Shown here in pieces: positions 15,739 to 24,324 of a DNA stretch of 64,000 nt (its first letter is position 1; every line of letters begins with the position of its first letter). The DNA is from Nocardioides campestrisoli (GTDB lineage Bacteria > Actinomycetota > Actinomycetes > Propionibacteriales > Nocardioidaceae). The notes beneath the pieces were generated by a model. It did no database searches. It was not told the DNA's origin and was given only the letters and a program-made list of their open reading frames with translations. The DNA is taken from positions 930,001 through 994,000 of the forward strand of contig NZ_CP061768.1 in NCBI RefSeq assembly GCF_013624435.2, given 5' to 3'. The translations under genes and the position numbers were made by a program.

Positions 15739-16224
15739 TCAGGAGCCGGCGACCTCGGTCACCACGTAGCTCACGGTGCTGTCGTCGGAGCCGGCGTTGC
15801 GCTGGGAGGAGACGGTCAGGTCGTACTCCGGACTCCCGGTGACGACCGTGAGGACGTCGGCGGTCGCGGCGCGGTCCCGCTCCTCGAAGCCGGCGGCCAG
15901 CACCTGGTCGACGGCCCGCTCGCTGATCTTGTCGTGGTCGCCCGCCACGTCGAGGGTCACCACCCAGGAGCCGGGCTCGGCGCTGGAGAACCGGATCTTC
16001 CCCTTCACCAGAGGCACCTCGGCGGGGAAGTCGGCCGGCATGTCGTAGGTCTCGGGGGCCTTCTCGCCGCCCTTGCCGGTGTCGCTGCCCTTCTCCTGCC
16101 CGCGGGTGGCCAGCTCGGCGCCGACGGTCGACCCGTCGGTCGGCTCCTCGTCGGAGCCGCAGGCGCTGACCGAGAGCGCGACCATCAACGCCAGCATGGC
16201 CGGGCGCACGAGAACCTTCATCAC
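15739..16224 (-). CDS. Hypothetical lipoprotein, 161 aa
   Basis: Not a family I can name. The signal peptide with lipobox (SVSACG) predicts a membrane-anchored outer-face lipoprotein of about 140 mature residues. A charged spacer precedes a compact beta-rich domain (DFPAEVPLVKGKIRFSS, then WVVTLDVAGDHDKISERAVDQVL, ending DSTVSYVVTEV). The pattern of PLVKGKI followed by an amphipathic helix recalls small secreted actinobacterial proteins of unknown role. Two Met codons open the frame; either may start. It converges with hemY. Confidence 0.7.
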   Translation of the reverse strand: MMKVLVRPAMLALMVALSVSACGSDEEPTDGSTVGAELATRGQEKGSDTGKGGEKAPETYDMPADFPAEVPLVKGKIRFSSAEPGSWVVTLDVAGDHDKISERAVDQVLAAGFEERDRAATADVLTVVTGSPEYDLTVSSQRNAGSDDSTVSYVVTEVAGS

Positions 16225-16319
16225 TACCCCTCCTCAGGTCCGCTCCCCGCGGACCGCCGACAGGATGGCAGGGACTCACCCGGGTACGCCAGGGTTGTCC
16301 AGGGGCTGAAGGCCGAGGC

Positions 16320-16706
16320 TCAGGGGTGAGCAGGGCGGAGCGACCGGGCGGCTGCGGCTCGGTGGAAGAGCCACCCGGAGACGCCCAGGAGCGCGACGAA
16401 CATCGCGTTGACCAGCAGCAGGTCGGGCAGGTTGCCCCCGGCGGTCCGGTGCAGGTCGGCGAGCAGCACGGTCGCGGTGACCACGGCCTGCGTCAGCGCC
16501 GCGGCCCCCATCACCACAGCCATGGCCCCCGGCCGGAGGCGCGCCAGCGCCGCGCCGACCAGCGCGACGGCCGGCACCGTCACGTAGACCCGGTCGACCC
16601 GGCCTCCCTCCCCGACGATGCCCAGGGCGCCCGCCGAAAGGACCAGGAGCAGCAGCGTCCCGGCACCGACCCCGAGGGCCAGGCGGAACAGGGTGGAGGG
16701 CGTCAT
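16320..16706 (-). CDS. Small integral membrane protein, four helices
   Basis: The product has 128 residues with about four hydrophobic segments (near 8-30, 40-60, 62-85, 96-115) and a basic tail (FHRAAAARSLRPAHP). No enzymatic motif is seen and no function can be assigned. A TAACGT box (16713-16718, minus strand) lies 6 nt before the start, supporting both start and expression. It sits between two minus-strand genes with no overlap, so it is probably monocistronic. Confidence 0.7.
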   Translation of the reverse strand: MTPSTLFRLALGVGAGTLLLLVLSAGALGIVGEGGRVDRVYVTVPAVALVGAALARLRPGAMAVVMGAAALTQAVVTATVLLADLHRTAGGNLPDLLLVNAMFVALLGVSGWLFHRAAAARSLRPAHP

Positions 16707-16778
16707 GGCTCCACGTTAGGGGCCCGAGCGGGTGGGAGCGGGGGAGCGCCGGTGAAGGTTCCGTGCAGGTCTTCGGGC

Positions 16779-17657
16779 TCAGGACCGGTCCGGCTCGACG
16801 GGGAGCCAGATCTCGGTGGTGGCCGTGGAGAAGTCCTCGGCGCGCTCCAGCACCGCGACGATCTCCGGCCCCTGCACCAGCAGCCAGGGATTGGCCGGGA
16901 ACCACTCCGTCGCGGTCGCGGCCCAGGTCTCCTGGAGCGCCCGCGGGTAGGGCCCGGACGAGCGGAAGACCGCCCAGGTGAGGGCGGGGACCTCGATCAC
17001 GTCGAAGTCGCCTGGGTCCCGGCTGGTCACGACCCCGTGCAGGTAGGTCAGTTCCGTGCCCTCCCGGCGGTCCGGGTCCAGGTCGGTGCTCACGGCGAGG
17101 ATCCCGGCCGGTTCGCCTTCGGACATCGCCTTCAGGCGGGCGTGCTCCTCGGGCGGCACGGAGGCGACCAGGTCGCGGATGTGCGGGTTCTCGCCCAGGT
17201 GGACGAGCGGCACCCGGGCCGCCCGTCCGACGACGCGGAAGGCGGGCAGGGCGGTGAGACGGGCCTCCATGACGGTGCTCCCTTCGACGGTGAGGTGGAA
17301 ACGGATCGGTCCTTGCGCTCGCAGCGGCCCACCGTCGCGTCGTACGACCGAAGGCGTCGCCCCGTGCACGCCGCGGAAGGCGCGGGTGAAGGCCTCGACG
17401 GAGCCGTAGCCGTGCCGGACCGCGACGGTGAGCAGGTCGTCGTCCCCGGTCAGCAGGTCGTGCGCGGCCGCCGTCATCCGCCGGCGGCGCGCGTACTCCG
17501 AGAGCGGCATGCCGGCGAGCGCGGAGAACATCCGCCGCAGGTGGTACTCGGTGGTGGCGAGCCGGTGGGCGAGCGTGGCGACGTCGAGCTCGTCGGTCGC
17601 CGGGTCGCCGAGCTGCCCCTCGACCGCCTGCACCACCGCGTTGAGCTGCTTGATCAC
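16779..17657 (-). CDS. AraC-type regulator with GyrI-like effector domain
   Basis: From GTG 17657 the product has 292 residues. The N-terminal AraC DNA-binding region (about 20-110) shows [20 protein letters not shown] and [22 protein letters not shown], the two helix-turn-helix units. The C-terminal half (about 130-290) is a GyrI-like/BacR effector-binding domain ([19 protein letters not shown], then [21 protein letters not shown], ending [11 protein letters not shown]). Such proteins sense amphipathic compounds or drugs. The TAGCGT box (17665-17670, minus strand) ends 8 nt from this GTG. Earlier in-frame codons lack such support. The target is unknown; it diverges from hemQ. Confidence 0.85.
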   Translation of the reverse strand: MIKQLNAVVQAVEGQLGDPATDELDVATLAHRLATTEYHLRRMFSALAGMPLSEYARRRRMTAAAHDLLTGDDDLLTVAVRHGYGSVEAFTRAFRGVHGATPSVVRRDGGPLRAQGPIRFHLTVEGSTVMEARLTALPAFRVVGRAARVPLVHLGENPHIRDLVASVPPEEHARLKAMSEGEPAGILAVSTDLDPDRREGTELTYLHGVVTSRDPGDFDVIEVPALTWAVFRSSGPYPRALQETWAATATEWFPANPWLLVQGPEIVAVLERAEDFSTATTEIWLPVEPDRS

Positions 17658-17664
17658 GGCTCCC

Positions 17665-17670
17665 ACGCTA
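17665..17670 (-). promoter_or_regulatory. -10 box TAGCGT of the AraC-type gene
   Basis: On the minus strand, TAGCGT precedes GTG 17657 by 7 nt and decides that start. Confidence 0.5.
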
Positions 17671-17753
17671 GGGCCGCCGACGGTGCGGCGCCCGACAGTT
17701 CCTGCCCGTCGTGGTCGGTCGCGCCCGGCTCGGCATGGCCTGGGTCGGGGGAG

Positions 17754-17759
17754 CACAAT
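17754..17759 (+). promoter_or_regulatory. -10 box CACAAT of hemQ
   Basis: CACAAT ends 7 nt before the hemQ ATG at 17767, with no ribosome-binding site between; leaderless hemQ mRNA is inferred. Confidence 0.5.
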
Positions 17760-17766
17760 AGGTGCC

Positions 17767-18477
17767 ATGACCGACGCTTCGCAGACCAACGCCGCCCGGA
17801 TCAACGAGCTCAACGACTCCATCCGCTACACCATGTGGTCGGTCTTCAGGCTGCGCGACCTGCTCGGTGACGCCGACCGCACGGCCGAGGCCGCCGAGGT
17901 CGAGGAGCTCTTCGCCAAGCTGGCCACCGACGGCGTGGTCGTGCGTGGCACCTACGACGTCTCCGGCCTGCGCGCCGACGCCGACCTGATGGTCTGGTGG
18001 CACGCCGAGGACAGCACCCAGCTGCAGGCGGCCTACCACGCGTTCCGGCGTACGGCGTTCGGTCGCCGCCTCGACCCGGTCTGGTCGCAGATGGCGCTGC
18101 ACCGGCCGGCCGAGTTCAACCGCAGCCACATCCCGGCCTTCCTCGCCGACGAGGAGCCGCGGGCGCACATCTGCGTCTACCCGTTCGTGCGCTCCTACGA
18201 GTGGTACCTGCTCGAGGACTCCGAGCGTCGCCAGATGCTCGCCGAGCACGGCAAGATGGCGCGCGGCTTCGCCGACGTGCGGGCCAACACCGTGGCCTCC
18301 TTCGCCCTCGGCGACTACGAGTGGATGCTCGCGTTCGAGGCCGACGAGCTGCACCGGATCGTCGACCTGATGCGTCACCTGCGTGCCTCCGAGGCGCGGC
18401 GGCACGTGCGCGAGGAGGTGCCGTTCTACACCGGCTCCCGGGCCTCGGTCGCCGAGCTGCTGACCCGCCTGCCCTGA
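17767..18477 (+). CDS. hemQ: Coproheme decarboxylase / peroxide-dependent heme synthase HemQ
   Basis: The product has 236 residues of the chlorite dismutase-like superfamily in its actinobacterial HemQ form: [19 protein letters not shown] at the N-terminus, then [58 protein letters not shown] and [21 protein letters not shown]. It decarboxylates coproheme to heme b with H2O2, the last step of the pathway fed by HemE and HemY in this window. The actinobacterial family uses a conserved His and Tyr near the coproheme; [10 protein letters not shown] is the expected Tyr region. Tandem palindromes follow the gene at 18498-18557. Confidence 0.93.
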   Translation: MTDASQTNAARINELNDSIRYTMWSVFRLRDLLGDADRTAEAAEVEELFAKLATDGVVVRGTYDVSGLRADADLMVWWHAEDSTQLQAAYHAFRRTAFGRRLDPVWSQMALHRPAEFNRSHIPAFLADEEPRAHICVYPFVRSYEWYLLEDSERRQMLAEHGKMARGFADVRANTVASFALGDYEWMLAFEADELHRIVDLMRHLRASEARRHVREEVPFYTGSRASVAELLTRLP

Positions 18478-18497
18478 CCTGCTGCCCGAGCCTCGGC

Positions 18498-18557
18498 GGT
18501 GGTTTCGCCGGGGCCCCGGTGAAACCACCAGTTCTTGACCGTTGCAACGGTCAAGAA
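18498..18557. repeat. Two adjacent long palindromes after hemQ
   Basis: Palindrome 1 (18498-18529) pairs GGTGGTTTCGCCGGGG with CCCCGGTGAAACCACC, 32 nt with one G-T pair. Palindrome 2 (18532-18557) pairs TTCTTGACCGTTG with CAACGGTCAAGAA, 26 nt and perfect. They are 2 nt apart and lie 20 nt past the hemQ stop. Palindrome 1 could act as a bidirectional terminator. Palindrome 2 is loopless and lacks a T-tract, so it looks more like a repeated extragenic palindrome or a protein-binding site. Confidence 0.65.
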
Positions 18558-18684
18558 GTGACAGGATTTGTCGGGAACCTCGGGCACGTTCCCGGCGTCG
18601 GAGGTTCATGAGACCGCTCAGCTTCAGGGTGATGACGCCCGGACGTACGCCCTGGATTGCGGCGGGTACGCCATGATCGGCCAC

Positions 18685-19551
18685 ATGACTCCCCGCCGCT
18701 CTCGGCTCCTGCTGTCGGTCGCCGCCACCGGGCTCGTGGCCACGGGGCTGGTGGGGTGCGGGGCGGAGACCGACCCAGCGGCGACCTCCGACGAGGACGC
18801 TGCGCCCACCTCGATCCCGGCGGCCGCCGGCCAGGTGCGCACCTGGGGTCCGGTCCTGGTTCTCCAGGACGGCCCGGAGGCCGTGGCGTGCCTGGGCAGC
18901 GTCGCCTACACCGCGCCGCCGCAGTGCACGGGGCAGCCCCTCGCGGGCTGGGACTGGGCGAAGCACCCCGAGCACTCCGCCCGCGACAGCGTCCGCTGGG
19001 GTGACTTCGCGCTCACCGGGACCTGGGATGGTGAGACGCTCGAGGTCACCGAGGCGGTGCCGGCGGCGGAGTACGACAGCGAGCCCGAGACCGAGGAGTC
19101 GCCGGGCACACCCTGCTCGGAGCCCGAGGGCGGCTGGCGGGTGGTGGACGAGGCGAAGGCCTCCTCGGCGTCCCTGGACGAGACGCTGCGCCGGGCCGGT
19201 CAGCTGCCCGGCTACGCGGAGTCGTGGCTGGACACCAACGACACCTCCCGCCCCGAGGAGCAGATCCTCAACGTCCGGGTCACCTCCGACGTCCGGGCGG
19301 CCGAGGACGCGCTGCGCGAGACCTGGGGCGGGCCGCTCTGCGTCCAGGAGGCGCGCTACGACGAGGCGCAGCTGGTGGAGCTGACCACCGAGCTGCAGGA
19401 GCTGCCGGGCGTGCTCGACACCTCCGCGTGGGGCGACGTGGTCGCCCTCGCCGTGGTGCACGACGACGGCTCGGTCCAGGAGTGGGTCGACGACCGGTAC
19501 GGCGAGGGCCGGGTGGAGGTCCGCTCAGCCCTGGTCGCCGCCCCGGGCTGA
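18685..19551 (+). CDS. Hypothetical lipoprotein, 288 aa
   Basis: No family is recognised. The N-terminus MTPRRSRLLLSVAATGLVA runs into a lipobox (LVGCG), so a lipid-anchored extracellular protein is expected. The mature part is acidic, with a domain containing paired cysteines (ACLGSVAYTAPPQCTGQPL; TPCSEPEGGWRVVDEA; GGPLCVQEARYDEA) that probably form disulfides. The motif GPVLVLQDGPEAVACLG near the N-terminus is typical of secreted actinobacterial hypotheticals of this size. The start at 18685 is chosen because CATGAT (18672-18677) lies 7 nt before it; ATG 18673 and codons up to 18568 are also in frame. The gene stands alone. Confidence 0.75.
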   Translation: MTPRRSRLLLSVAATGLVATGLVGCGAETDPAATSDEDAAPTSIPAAAGQVRTWGPVLVLQDGPEAVACLGSVAYTAPPQCTGQPLAGWDWAKHPEHSARDSVRWGDFALTGTWDGETLEVTEAVPAAEYDSEPETEESPGTPCSEPEGGWRVVDEAKASSASLDETLRRAGQLPGYAESWLDTNDTSRPEEQILNVRVTSDVRAAEDALRETWGGPLCVQEARYDEAQLVELTTELQELPGVLDTSAWGDVVALAVVHDDGSVQEWVDDRYGEGRVEVRSALVAAPG

Positions 19552-19619
19552 GCCGGCGCGTCCGTGTTCCCTCGGAGCGTGCGCTTCGCGCCCCTGGGCG
19601 CGGCGCTGACCAGCCTGTA

Positions 19620-19625
19620 TAGCGT
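19620..19625 (+). promoter_or_regulatory. -10 box TAGCGT of the gene at 19632
   Basis: TAGCGT (with TATAGC overlapping it) ends 6 nt before a GTG at 19632. It selects this GTG over the ATG at 19662. Confidence 0.45.
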
Positions 19626-19631
19626 GGCCGA

Positions 19632-20201
19632 GTGCCCCCGTCTCTCACGTCAGGACGCGTCATGCTGGTCGCGTCGTTGACGACGGCACTCGCCGCCGGT
19701 GGGGTGGCAGCGGCGTGGGTCTTCCTCGGCCGGACCGGGTTCGCCTTCGCCTGGGTCACTCACTTCATCCTCATGGCGTGGGTGTCCTCGGTCGTCGGCC
19801 CGCGGGTACGGATCCCGGATCACCGTTGGCTCCGGGTCGGGCGCTGGGAGGCGCGGCTCTACCCGGCACTGGGGGTCCGACTCTTCGGGAAGCTGCTCGA
19901 CCTCATTGGATGGAACCGGGTGATAGCAAGGGCACGTGGGTTCAGCGGCACTCGGGAAGGGCTGAAGGAGCTCGATCAGCACACACGTCGCTCCGAGGTC
20001 GGCCACAGCATCTGCCTGGCCGTTGCTACGGCCGTGGCTTGCGGCGTGCTGGAGACAGGGGAGTGGCGGAGCGCTGCGTGGCTGCTGGCCCTCGGACTGC
20101 CCCTGCACCTGTACCCGGTGCTGCTGCAGCGGCTCCTGCGTGCCCGCATCCAGTCCATGTCGGCCAGGGTCTCGAAGGAGCACCTGGCCAGCCGCGCCTG
20201 A
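19632..20201 (+). CDS. Membrane protein, 189 aa, possibly CrtO-type acyltransferase-like
   Basis: The 189-residue product has about four hydrophobic segments (near 11-30, 34-52, 128-142, 148-168). Between them lies a cytosolic-looking block (RWEARLYPALGVRLFGKLLDLIGWNRVIARARGF) that faintly resembles the glycosyl-diaponeurosporenoate acyltransferase (CrtO) family, where a similar L-Y-x-G-V/K-x-x-L-P/L-D stretch occurs. This is a weak guess, not an assignment. Third-position GC is lower than in neighbours, with several A/T-ending codons around 19910-19970, suggesting recent acquisition or weak expression. No operon partner; convergent with msrB. Confidence 0.6.
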   Translation: MPPSLTSGRVMLVASLTTALAAGGVAAAWVFLGRTGFAFAWVTHFILMAWVSSVVGPRVRIPDHRWLRVGRWEARLYPALGVRLFGKLLDLIGWNRVIARARGFSGTREGLKELDQHTRRSEVGHSICLAVATAVACGVLETGEWRSAAWLLALGLPLHLYPVLLQRLLRARIQSMSARVSKEHLASRA

Positions 20202-20275
20202 GGAGCCGGCCGTTCTTCGGACGCCGACTGATCCCGGGGCTGAGCTCGGGGCCCGACGCCCTCCCCGGCTGCCGG

Positions 20276-20680
20276 TCAGGCCTGGTCGGCAGGCTTCAGG
20301 GTGAGGCTGAGCGAGTTGATGCAGTACCGGTCGCCGGTGGGCGTGCCGTAGCCGTCGGGGAAGACGTGACCCAGGTGGGAGCCGCAGTTCGCGCACCGCA
20401 CCTCGACCCGCTTCATCCCGTGGGAGTTGTCCTCGATGTACTCGATGGTGTCGGTCAGGGGCTGGTAGAAGCTCGGCCAGCCGCAGCCGGAGTGGAACTT
20501 GGTCTGGGCCTCGAAGAGCTCGTGCCCGCAGGCGCGGCACGAGTAGGTGCCGGGGGTGTCGGTGTCGTTGTACTCACCGGTGAACGCGCGCTCGGTGCCG
20601 GCCTGGCGGAGCACCGCGTACTCCTCGGGGGACAGCTCAGCACGCCACTGCTCGTCGGTCTTCTCCACCTGGTAACCCAT
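20276..20680 (-). CDS. msrB: Peptide-methionine (R)-S-oxide reductase MsrB
   Basis: The product has 134 residues, normal for a single-domain MsrB. Two CxxC pairs bind structural zinc (CRAC near residue 47 and CANC near 97). The active-site region is GCGWPSFYQPL and the catalytic Cys lies in GDRYCINSLSL near the C-terminus. It reduces methionine-R-sulfoxide in oxidised proteins, with thioredoxin as the usual donor. A TACGCT box (20688-20693, minus strand) lies 7 nt before the ATG. It is divergent from gadB, and the shared 165-bp region contains a GGACC-AG-GGTCC dyad at 20759-20770. Confidence 0.95.
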   Translation of the reverse strand: MGYQVEKTDEQWRAELSPEEYAVLRQAGTERAFTGEYNDTDTPGTYSCRACGHELFEAQTKFHSGCGWPSFYQPLTDTIEYIEDNSHGMKRVEVRCANCGSHLGHVFPDGYGTPTGDRYCINSLSLTLKPADQA

Positions 20681-20845
20681 GCCGAAGAGCGTAGCCGCGC
20701 GTCGGTGAGCGGGAGGGGTGGGATGCAGGACCCGAAGAGAACCACCTCGTGTGAATCGGGACCAGGGTCCTTCGGCACTGAACCCCGCCCGGCTCGCGTG
20801 CGACGTTGGATGCGAGTGCACTGAGGCTGAGAGAGGAAGAACCCC

Positions 20846-22225
20846 ATGAGTGAGAGCGACGCCGATCGTCTGGCCCTCAACCCGCTGTTCGCCCGTCCTG
20901 GGGAGTCGCGGGACATTCCGCAGTTCTCCCTGCCCGAGGACCCCATGCTGCCGGAGACGGCGTACCAGTTCGTCCACGACGAGGCGATGCTCGACGGCAA
21001 CGCCCGGCTGAACCTGGCCACCTTCGTCGGCACCTGGATGGACCCGATGGCCTCGAAGCTGTACGCCGAGACCTTCGACAAGAACATGATCGACAAGGAC
21101 GAGTACCCGCAGACCGCGGCGATCGAGGAGCGCTGCTGGCGCATCCTCGCCGAGGTGTGGAACTCGCCCGACCCCAGCGGCTCCATCGGCACCTCGACCA
21201 TCGGTTCGTCGGAGGCCTGCATGCTCGGCGGCCTGGCCCTCAAGCGCCGCTGGCAGCACGCCCGCCGCGCCGCCGGCAAGTCCACCGAGCGCCCGAACCT
21301 GGTGATGAGCTCGGCGGTCCAGGTGTGCTGGCTGAAGTTCTGCAACTACTTCGACGTCGAGACCCGGACGATCCCGATCAGCGACGAGCACAAGGTGATG
21401 GACGGGTTCGAGCTGGACAAGTACGTCGACGAGAACACCATCGGCGTGGTCCCGATCATGGGCGTGACCTACACCGGGATGTACGAGGAGGTCACCAAGA
21501 TCAGCGACGCGCTCGACCGGATCCAGAAGGACACCGGGCTCGACATCCCGATCCACATCGATGCCGCCTCCGGCGGGTTCATCACCCCCTTCCTGCAGCC
21601 GGACCGGCTGTGGGACTTCCGGGTCGACCGCGTGCACTCGATCAGCGTCAGCGGGCACAAGTACGGGCTGGTCTACCCCGGCCTGGGCTGGGTGGTCTGG
21701 AAGGACAAGGAGTTCCTGCCCGACGACCTGATCTTCTACGTCTCCTACCTGGGCGGGCAGATGCCGACTTTCGCTCTCAACTTCTCGCGGCCCGGCGCCC
21801 AGGTCCTGCTCCAGTACTACAACTTCCTCCGGCTCGGACGGAAGGGCTACACCGAGGTGCAGCAGGAGAGCCTCGACGTCGCCCAGCACCTGGCGCACCA
21901 GATCGACCAGATGGGTCCGTTCACCTTGTGGAACGACGCCTCCGACATCCCCGTCTTCGCGTGGGAGCTGAAGAAGGGCCACACCTCCAACTGGGATCTC
22001 TACGACCTCCAGGACCAGCTGCGTCAGCGGGGCTGGCTGGTGCCCGCCTATCCGCTGCCCGACAACCTCGCCGAGCGCACGGTGCAACGCGTCGTGGTGC
22101 GCAACGGTCTGTCCCGCGACCTCGCGAACCGGCTGCTGGACAGCCTCCGCAGCAGCGTGGACTACCTGGACAGCCTGCCTGGTCCGCTTCCGCGTGAGCA
22201 GAAGACGGAGATGTTCCACCACTAG
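20846..22225 (+). CDS. gadB: Glutamate decarboxylase GadB
   Basis: The product has 459 residues (E. coli GadB is 466), a PLP enzyme of group II decarboxylases. Motifs: GTSTIGSSEACMLGG (PLP phosphate and substrate site), HIDAASGGFI (the Asp that contacts the pyridine nitrogen) and SVSGHKYGLVYPGLGW with the PLP-lysine in HKYG. It converts glutamate to GABA, consuming a proton. With the antiporter that follows after 8 nt it forms a glutamate-dependent acid-resistance or GABA-export pair. The ribosome-binding site GAGGAAG precedes the ATG. The C-terminal tail (PLPREQKTEMFHH) resembles that of pH-gated enterobacterial GadB. Confidence 0.94.
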   Translation: MSESDADRLALNPLFARPGESRDIPQFSLPEDPMLPETAYQFVHDEAMLDGNARLNLATFVGTWMDPMASKLYAETFDKNMIDKDEYPQTAAIEERCWRILAEVWNSPDPSGSIGTSTIGSSEACMLGGLALKRRWQHARRAAGKSTERPNLVMSSAVQVCWLKFCNYFDVETRTIPISDEHKVMDGFELDKYVDENTIGVVPIMGVTYTGMYEEVTKISDALDRIQKDTGLDIPIHIDAASGGFITPFLQPDRLWDFRVDRVHSISVSGHKYGLVYPGLGWVVWKDKEFLPDDLIFYVSYLGGQMPTFALNFSRPGAQVLLQYYNFLRLGRKGYTEVQQESLDVAQHLAHQIDQMGPFTLWNDASDIPVFAWELKKGHTSNWDLYDLQDQLRQRGWLVPAYPLPDNLAERTVQRVVVRNGLSRDLANRLLDSLRSSVDYLDSLPGPLPREQKTEMFHH

Positions 22226-22233
22226 GAGCAGTC

Positions 22234-23877
22234 ATGACCGACAACAGCAACCCCGTGCCCGCCGGCGGCACCTCCGCGTCGTCGCACGCACCGGGGGCGG
22301 CCTCGAGGTCGGCCTCCGCGCCGGGGGCCACGAGAACGGCGATCAAGATGCTGGGGATGGGGCAGCTGGCCATCCTGACGGTGGTCGCCGTCGCCAGCCT
22401 CCGGAGCCTGCCCACGATGGCCACCTACGGTCTGGGCTCGATCACGCTCTACATCATCCCGGCGATCGTCTTCCTGGTGCCGACCGCGCTGGTCGCCGCA
22501 GAGCTCGCCACCGGGTGGCAGGGCGGGATCTACGGGTGGGTCAAGGAGGCGCTGGGCAACCGGTGGGGCTTCCTGGCGGTCTGGCTCCAGTGGATCCAGA
22601 ACGTCGTCTGGTACCCGGTCCAGCTGGCGTTCATCGCCGCCGCCGTGGCCTTCGCGATGGGACAGGACCATCTGGCCAACGACGGCATCTTCAACGCCAT
22701 CGTGATCCTGGTCTTCTACTACCTCGCCACGGCCGTCACCCTGGCCGGTGGCAACCTGTTCGCCAAGGTCGGGTCGTGGGGCGGGATCATCGGCACCATC
22801 ATCCCGGGCATCCTGCTGATCGCGCTCGGGGCGATCTGGCTGATCGACGGACAGAAGTCGCAGACCCCGCTGGAAGCCTCCGACGTGGTCCCGCCGTTCG
22901 CCGGGATCGCCTCGATCGTGCTGATCGTCTCCAACTTCCTCGCCTACGCGGGCATGGAGGTCAACGCGGTCCACGTCAACGAGATGAAGGACCCCGGCAA
23001 GCAGTACCCCAAGGCGATCTTGATCGCCTCCTGCATCATCCTCACCGTCTTCATCGTGCCCACGATCATGGTCGCGGCGATGGTGCCGAAGTCGTCGCTC
23101 GGGCTGACGGACGGGATCATGCTGGCCTTCCGGGTCTTCTTCGAGCAGTACGGCCTCGGCTGGGCGACGTACGTCCTCGCGGCGATGATCGCGATCGGCG
23201 CGCTAGCCTCCGTGGTCACCTGGATCGCCGGCCCGTCGAAGGGCCTGTTGGCGGCCGGCAAGACCGGGGTGCTGCCGCCCTGGATGCAGAAGGAGAACAA
23301 GCGGGGTGTGCAGGAGGGGATCCTGGCCGTCCAGGGGGTCATCGTGACCGTGCTCGCCCTGCTGTTCGTGATCATCCCGAACGTCAGCGCGGTCTTCTTC
23401 ACCCTCGTCGACATGGCGGCGGCGCTCTACCTGATCATGTACCTGATGATGTTCGTCGCGGTGATCAGGCTGCGCAGCACTCAGCCCGACGTGCACCGCA
23501 GCTATCGGGTGCCGGCGGTCAAGCTGGTGGCGGGGACCGGGTTCGTCGCCTCGGCGCTGGCCCTGATCCTCGGGTTCGTCCCGCCGTCGGGCCTGGTCGG
23601 CATCCCGCCGTCCCTCTATCCCTACGTGATGATCGCGGTGATCGTGGTCCTGGGTGTCCCGCCGCTGCTCTTCTACGCCGCACGCAAGCCGGCCTGGCGC
23701 ACGGCCGAGCAGCAGGGCGACCCGATCACGCCCGCTGCTGGGCAGGCGGGGGGCCACGGCGGTGCCTCTGCCGAGTCGAGCAGTGCGACCGATGCCTCCC
23801 CGAAGCACCGGGGTGCCTCCGACGACGGTGATCCGCCGGGCTCGTCGGGTTCGTCCGGATCGGAAGGAGGACGGTGA
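22234..23877 (+). CDS. gadC: Glutamate:GABA antiporter-like APC permease
   Basis: The product has 547 residues of the amino acid-polyamine-organocation family with about 12 membrane helices. After a 35-residue Ser/Ala/Gly-rich tail the core begins MLGMGQLAILTVVAVASLRSLP and continues ELATGWQGGIYGWVKEALG, both characteristic of the GadC/YjeM glutamate:GABA antiporter group. A long hydrophilic C-terminal tail (about 490-547, Ser/Gly/Pro-rich) could correspond to the pH-gating plug of GadC, but its sequence is unrelated. The partner GadB lies 8 nt upstream. It imports glutamate and exports GABA at the cytoplasmic membrane. Overlap with the next gene (TGATG) couples a lipoprotein. Confidence 0.85.
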   Translation: MTDNSNPVPAGGTSASSHAPGAASRSASAPGATRTAIKMLGMGQLAILTVVAVASLRSLPTMATYGLGSITLYIIPAIVFLVPTALVAAELATGWQGGIYGWVKEALGNRWGFLAVWLQWIQNVVWYPVQLAFIAAAVAFAMGQDHLANDGIFNAIVILVFYYLATAVTLAGGNLFAKVGSWGGIIGTIIPGILLIALGAIWLIDGQKSQTPLEASDVVPPFAGIASIVLIVSNFLAYAGMEVNAVHVNEMKDPGKQYPKAILIASCIILTVFIVPTIMVAAMVPKSSLGLTDGIMLAFRVFFEQYGLGWATYVLAAMIAIGALASVVTWIAGPSKGLLAAGKTGVLPPWMQKENKRGVQEGILAVQGVIVTVLALLFVIIPNVSAVFFTLVDMAAALYLIMYLMMFVAVIRLRSTQPDVHRSYRVPAVKLVAGTGFVASALALILGFVPPSGLVGIPPSLYPYVMIAVIVVLGVPPLLFYAARKPAWRTAEQQGDPITPAAGQAGGHGGASAESSSATDASPKHRGASDDGDPPGSSGSSGSEGGR

Positions 23878-24269
23878 TGCGCGCACGACGAGCGCTGGCG
23901 GTGCCACTGCTGCTGGCTGTGACCCTCTGCTCCCTGGCGGCCTGCGGCAACAGCGACGACAGCGACATCGCGCAGCAGCGGGCCGAGCAGCTGGTGCAAG
24001 CGACGCAGGACAACGGGTCCGCGCCCGGCCTGACCACCAGGACGGCGCGAAGTCTCTACGGCGAGGACGCGGACGCGGTGTGCGGCGACCTCGAGGACCG
24101 ACCGCTCGGTCTTGCGGGGTGGGCACGCGTCACCCGCGCGGTGCCGGAGGAGCAGGTCGAGGACCTGGTCGCCTACGACCGCACGGTGGTGGACGTCTAC
24201 TGCCCTGACCTGATGGACGACTTCGACGACCTGCTCGACTCGCTGCACGTGGACGAGAGCAACCGGTGA
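23877..24269 (+). CDS. Small lipoprotein coupled to gadC
   Basis: The product has 130 residues and no recognised family. The signal peptide with lipobox (LAACGN) predicts a lipid-anchored protein. The mature domain has two cysteines (DAVCGDLEDRP; DVYCPDLMDDF), probably a disulfide, and is very acidic at the C-terminus. The ATG overlaps the gadC stop (TGATG) and GGAGG precedes it by 8 nt, so it is co-translated with the antiporter. Linkage suggests a role near the GadC transporter at the outer membrane face; that is inference only. Confidence 0.7.
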   Translation: MRARRALAVPLLLAVTLCSLAACGNSDDSDIAQQRAEQLVQATQDNGSAPGLTTRTARSLYGEDADAVCGDLEDRPLGLAGWARVTRAVPEEQVEDLVAYDRTVVDVYCPDLMDDFDDLLDSLHVDESNR

Positions 24270-24312
24270 AACAGCTGGGGTGACGGGATTCCCGACGGCG
24301 CCTGGTTCGGGC

Positions 24313-24318
24313 CATGAT
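24313..24318 (+). promoter_or_regulatory. -10-like box CATGAT of the LigD-polymerase gene
   Basis: CATGAT lies 6 nt before ATG 24325, the same arrangement as at 18672-18685. It supports a leaderless start and rejects the longer frame from 24280. Confidence 0.4.
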
Positions 24319-24324
24319 GAGCCC

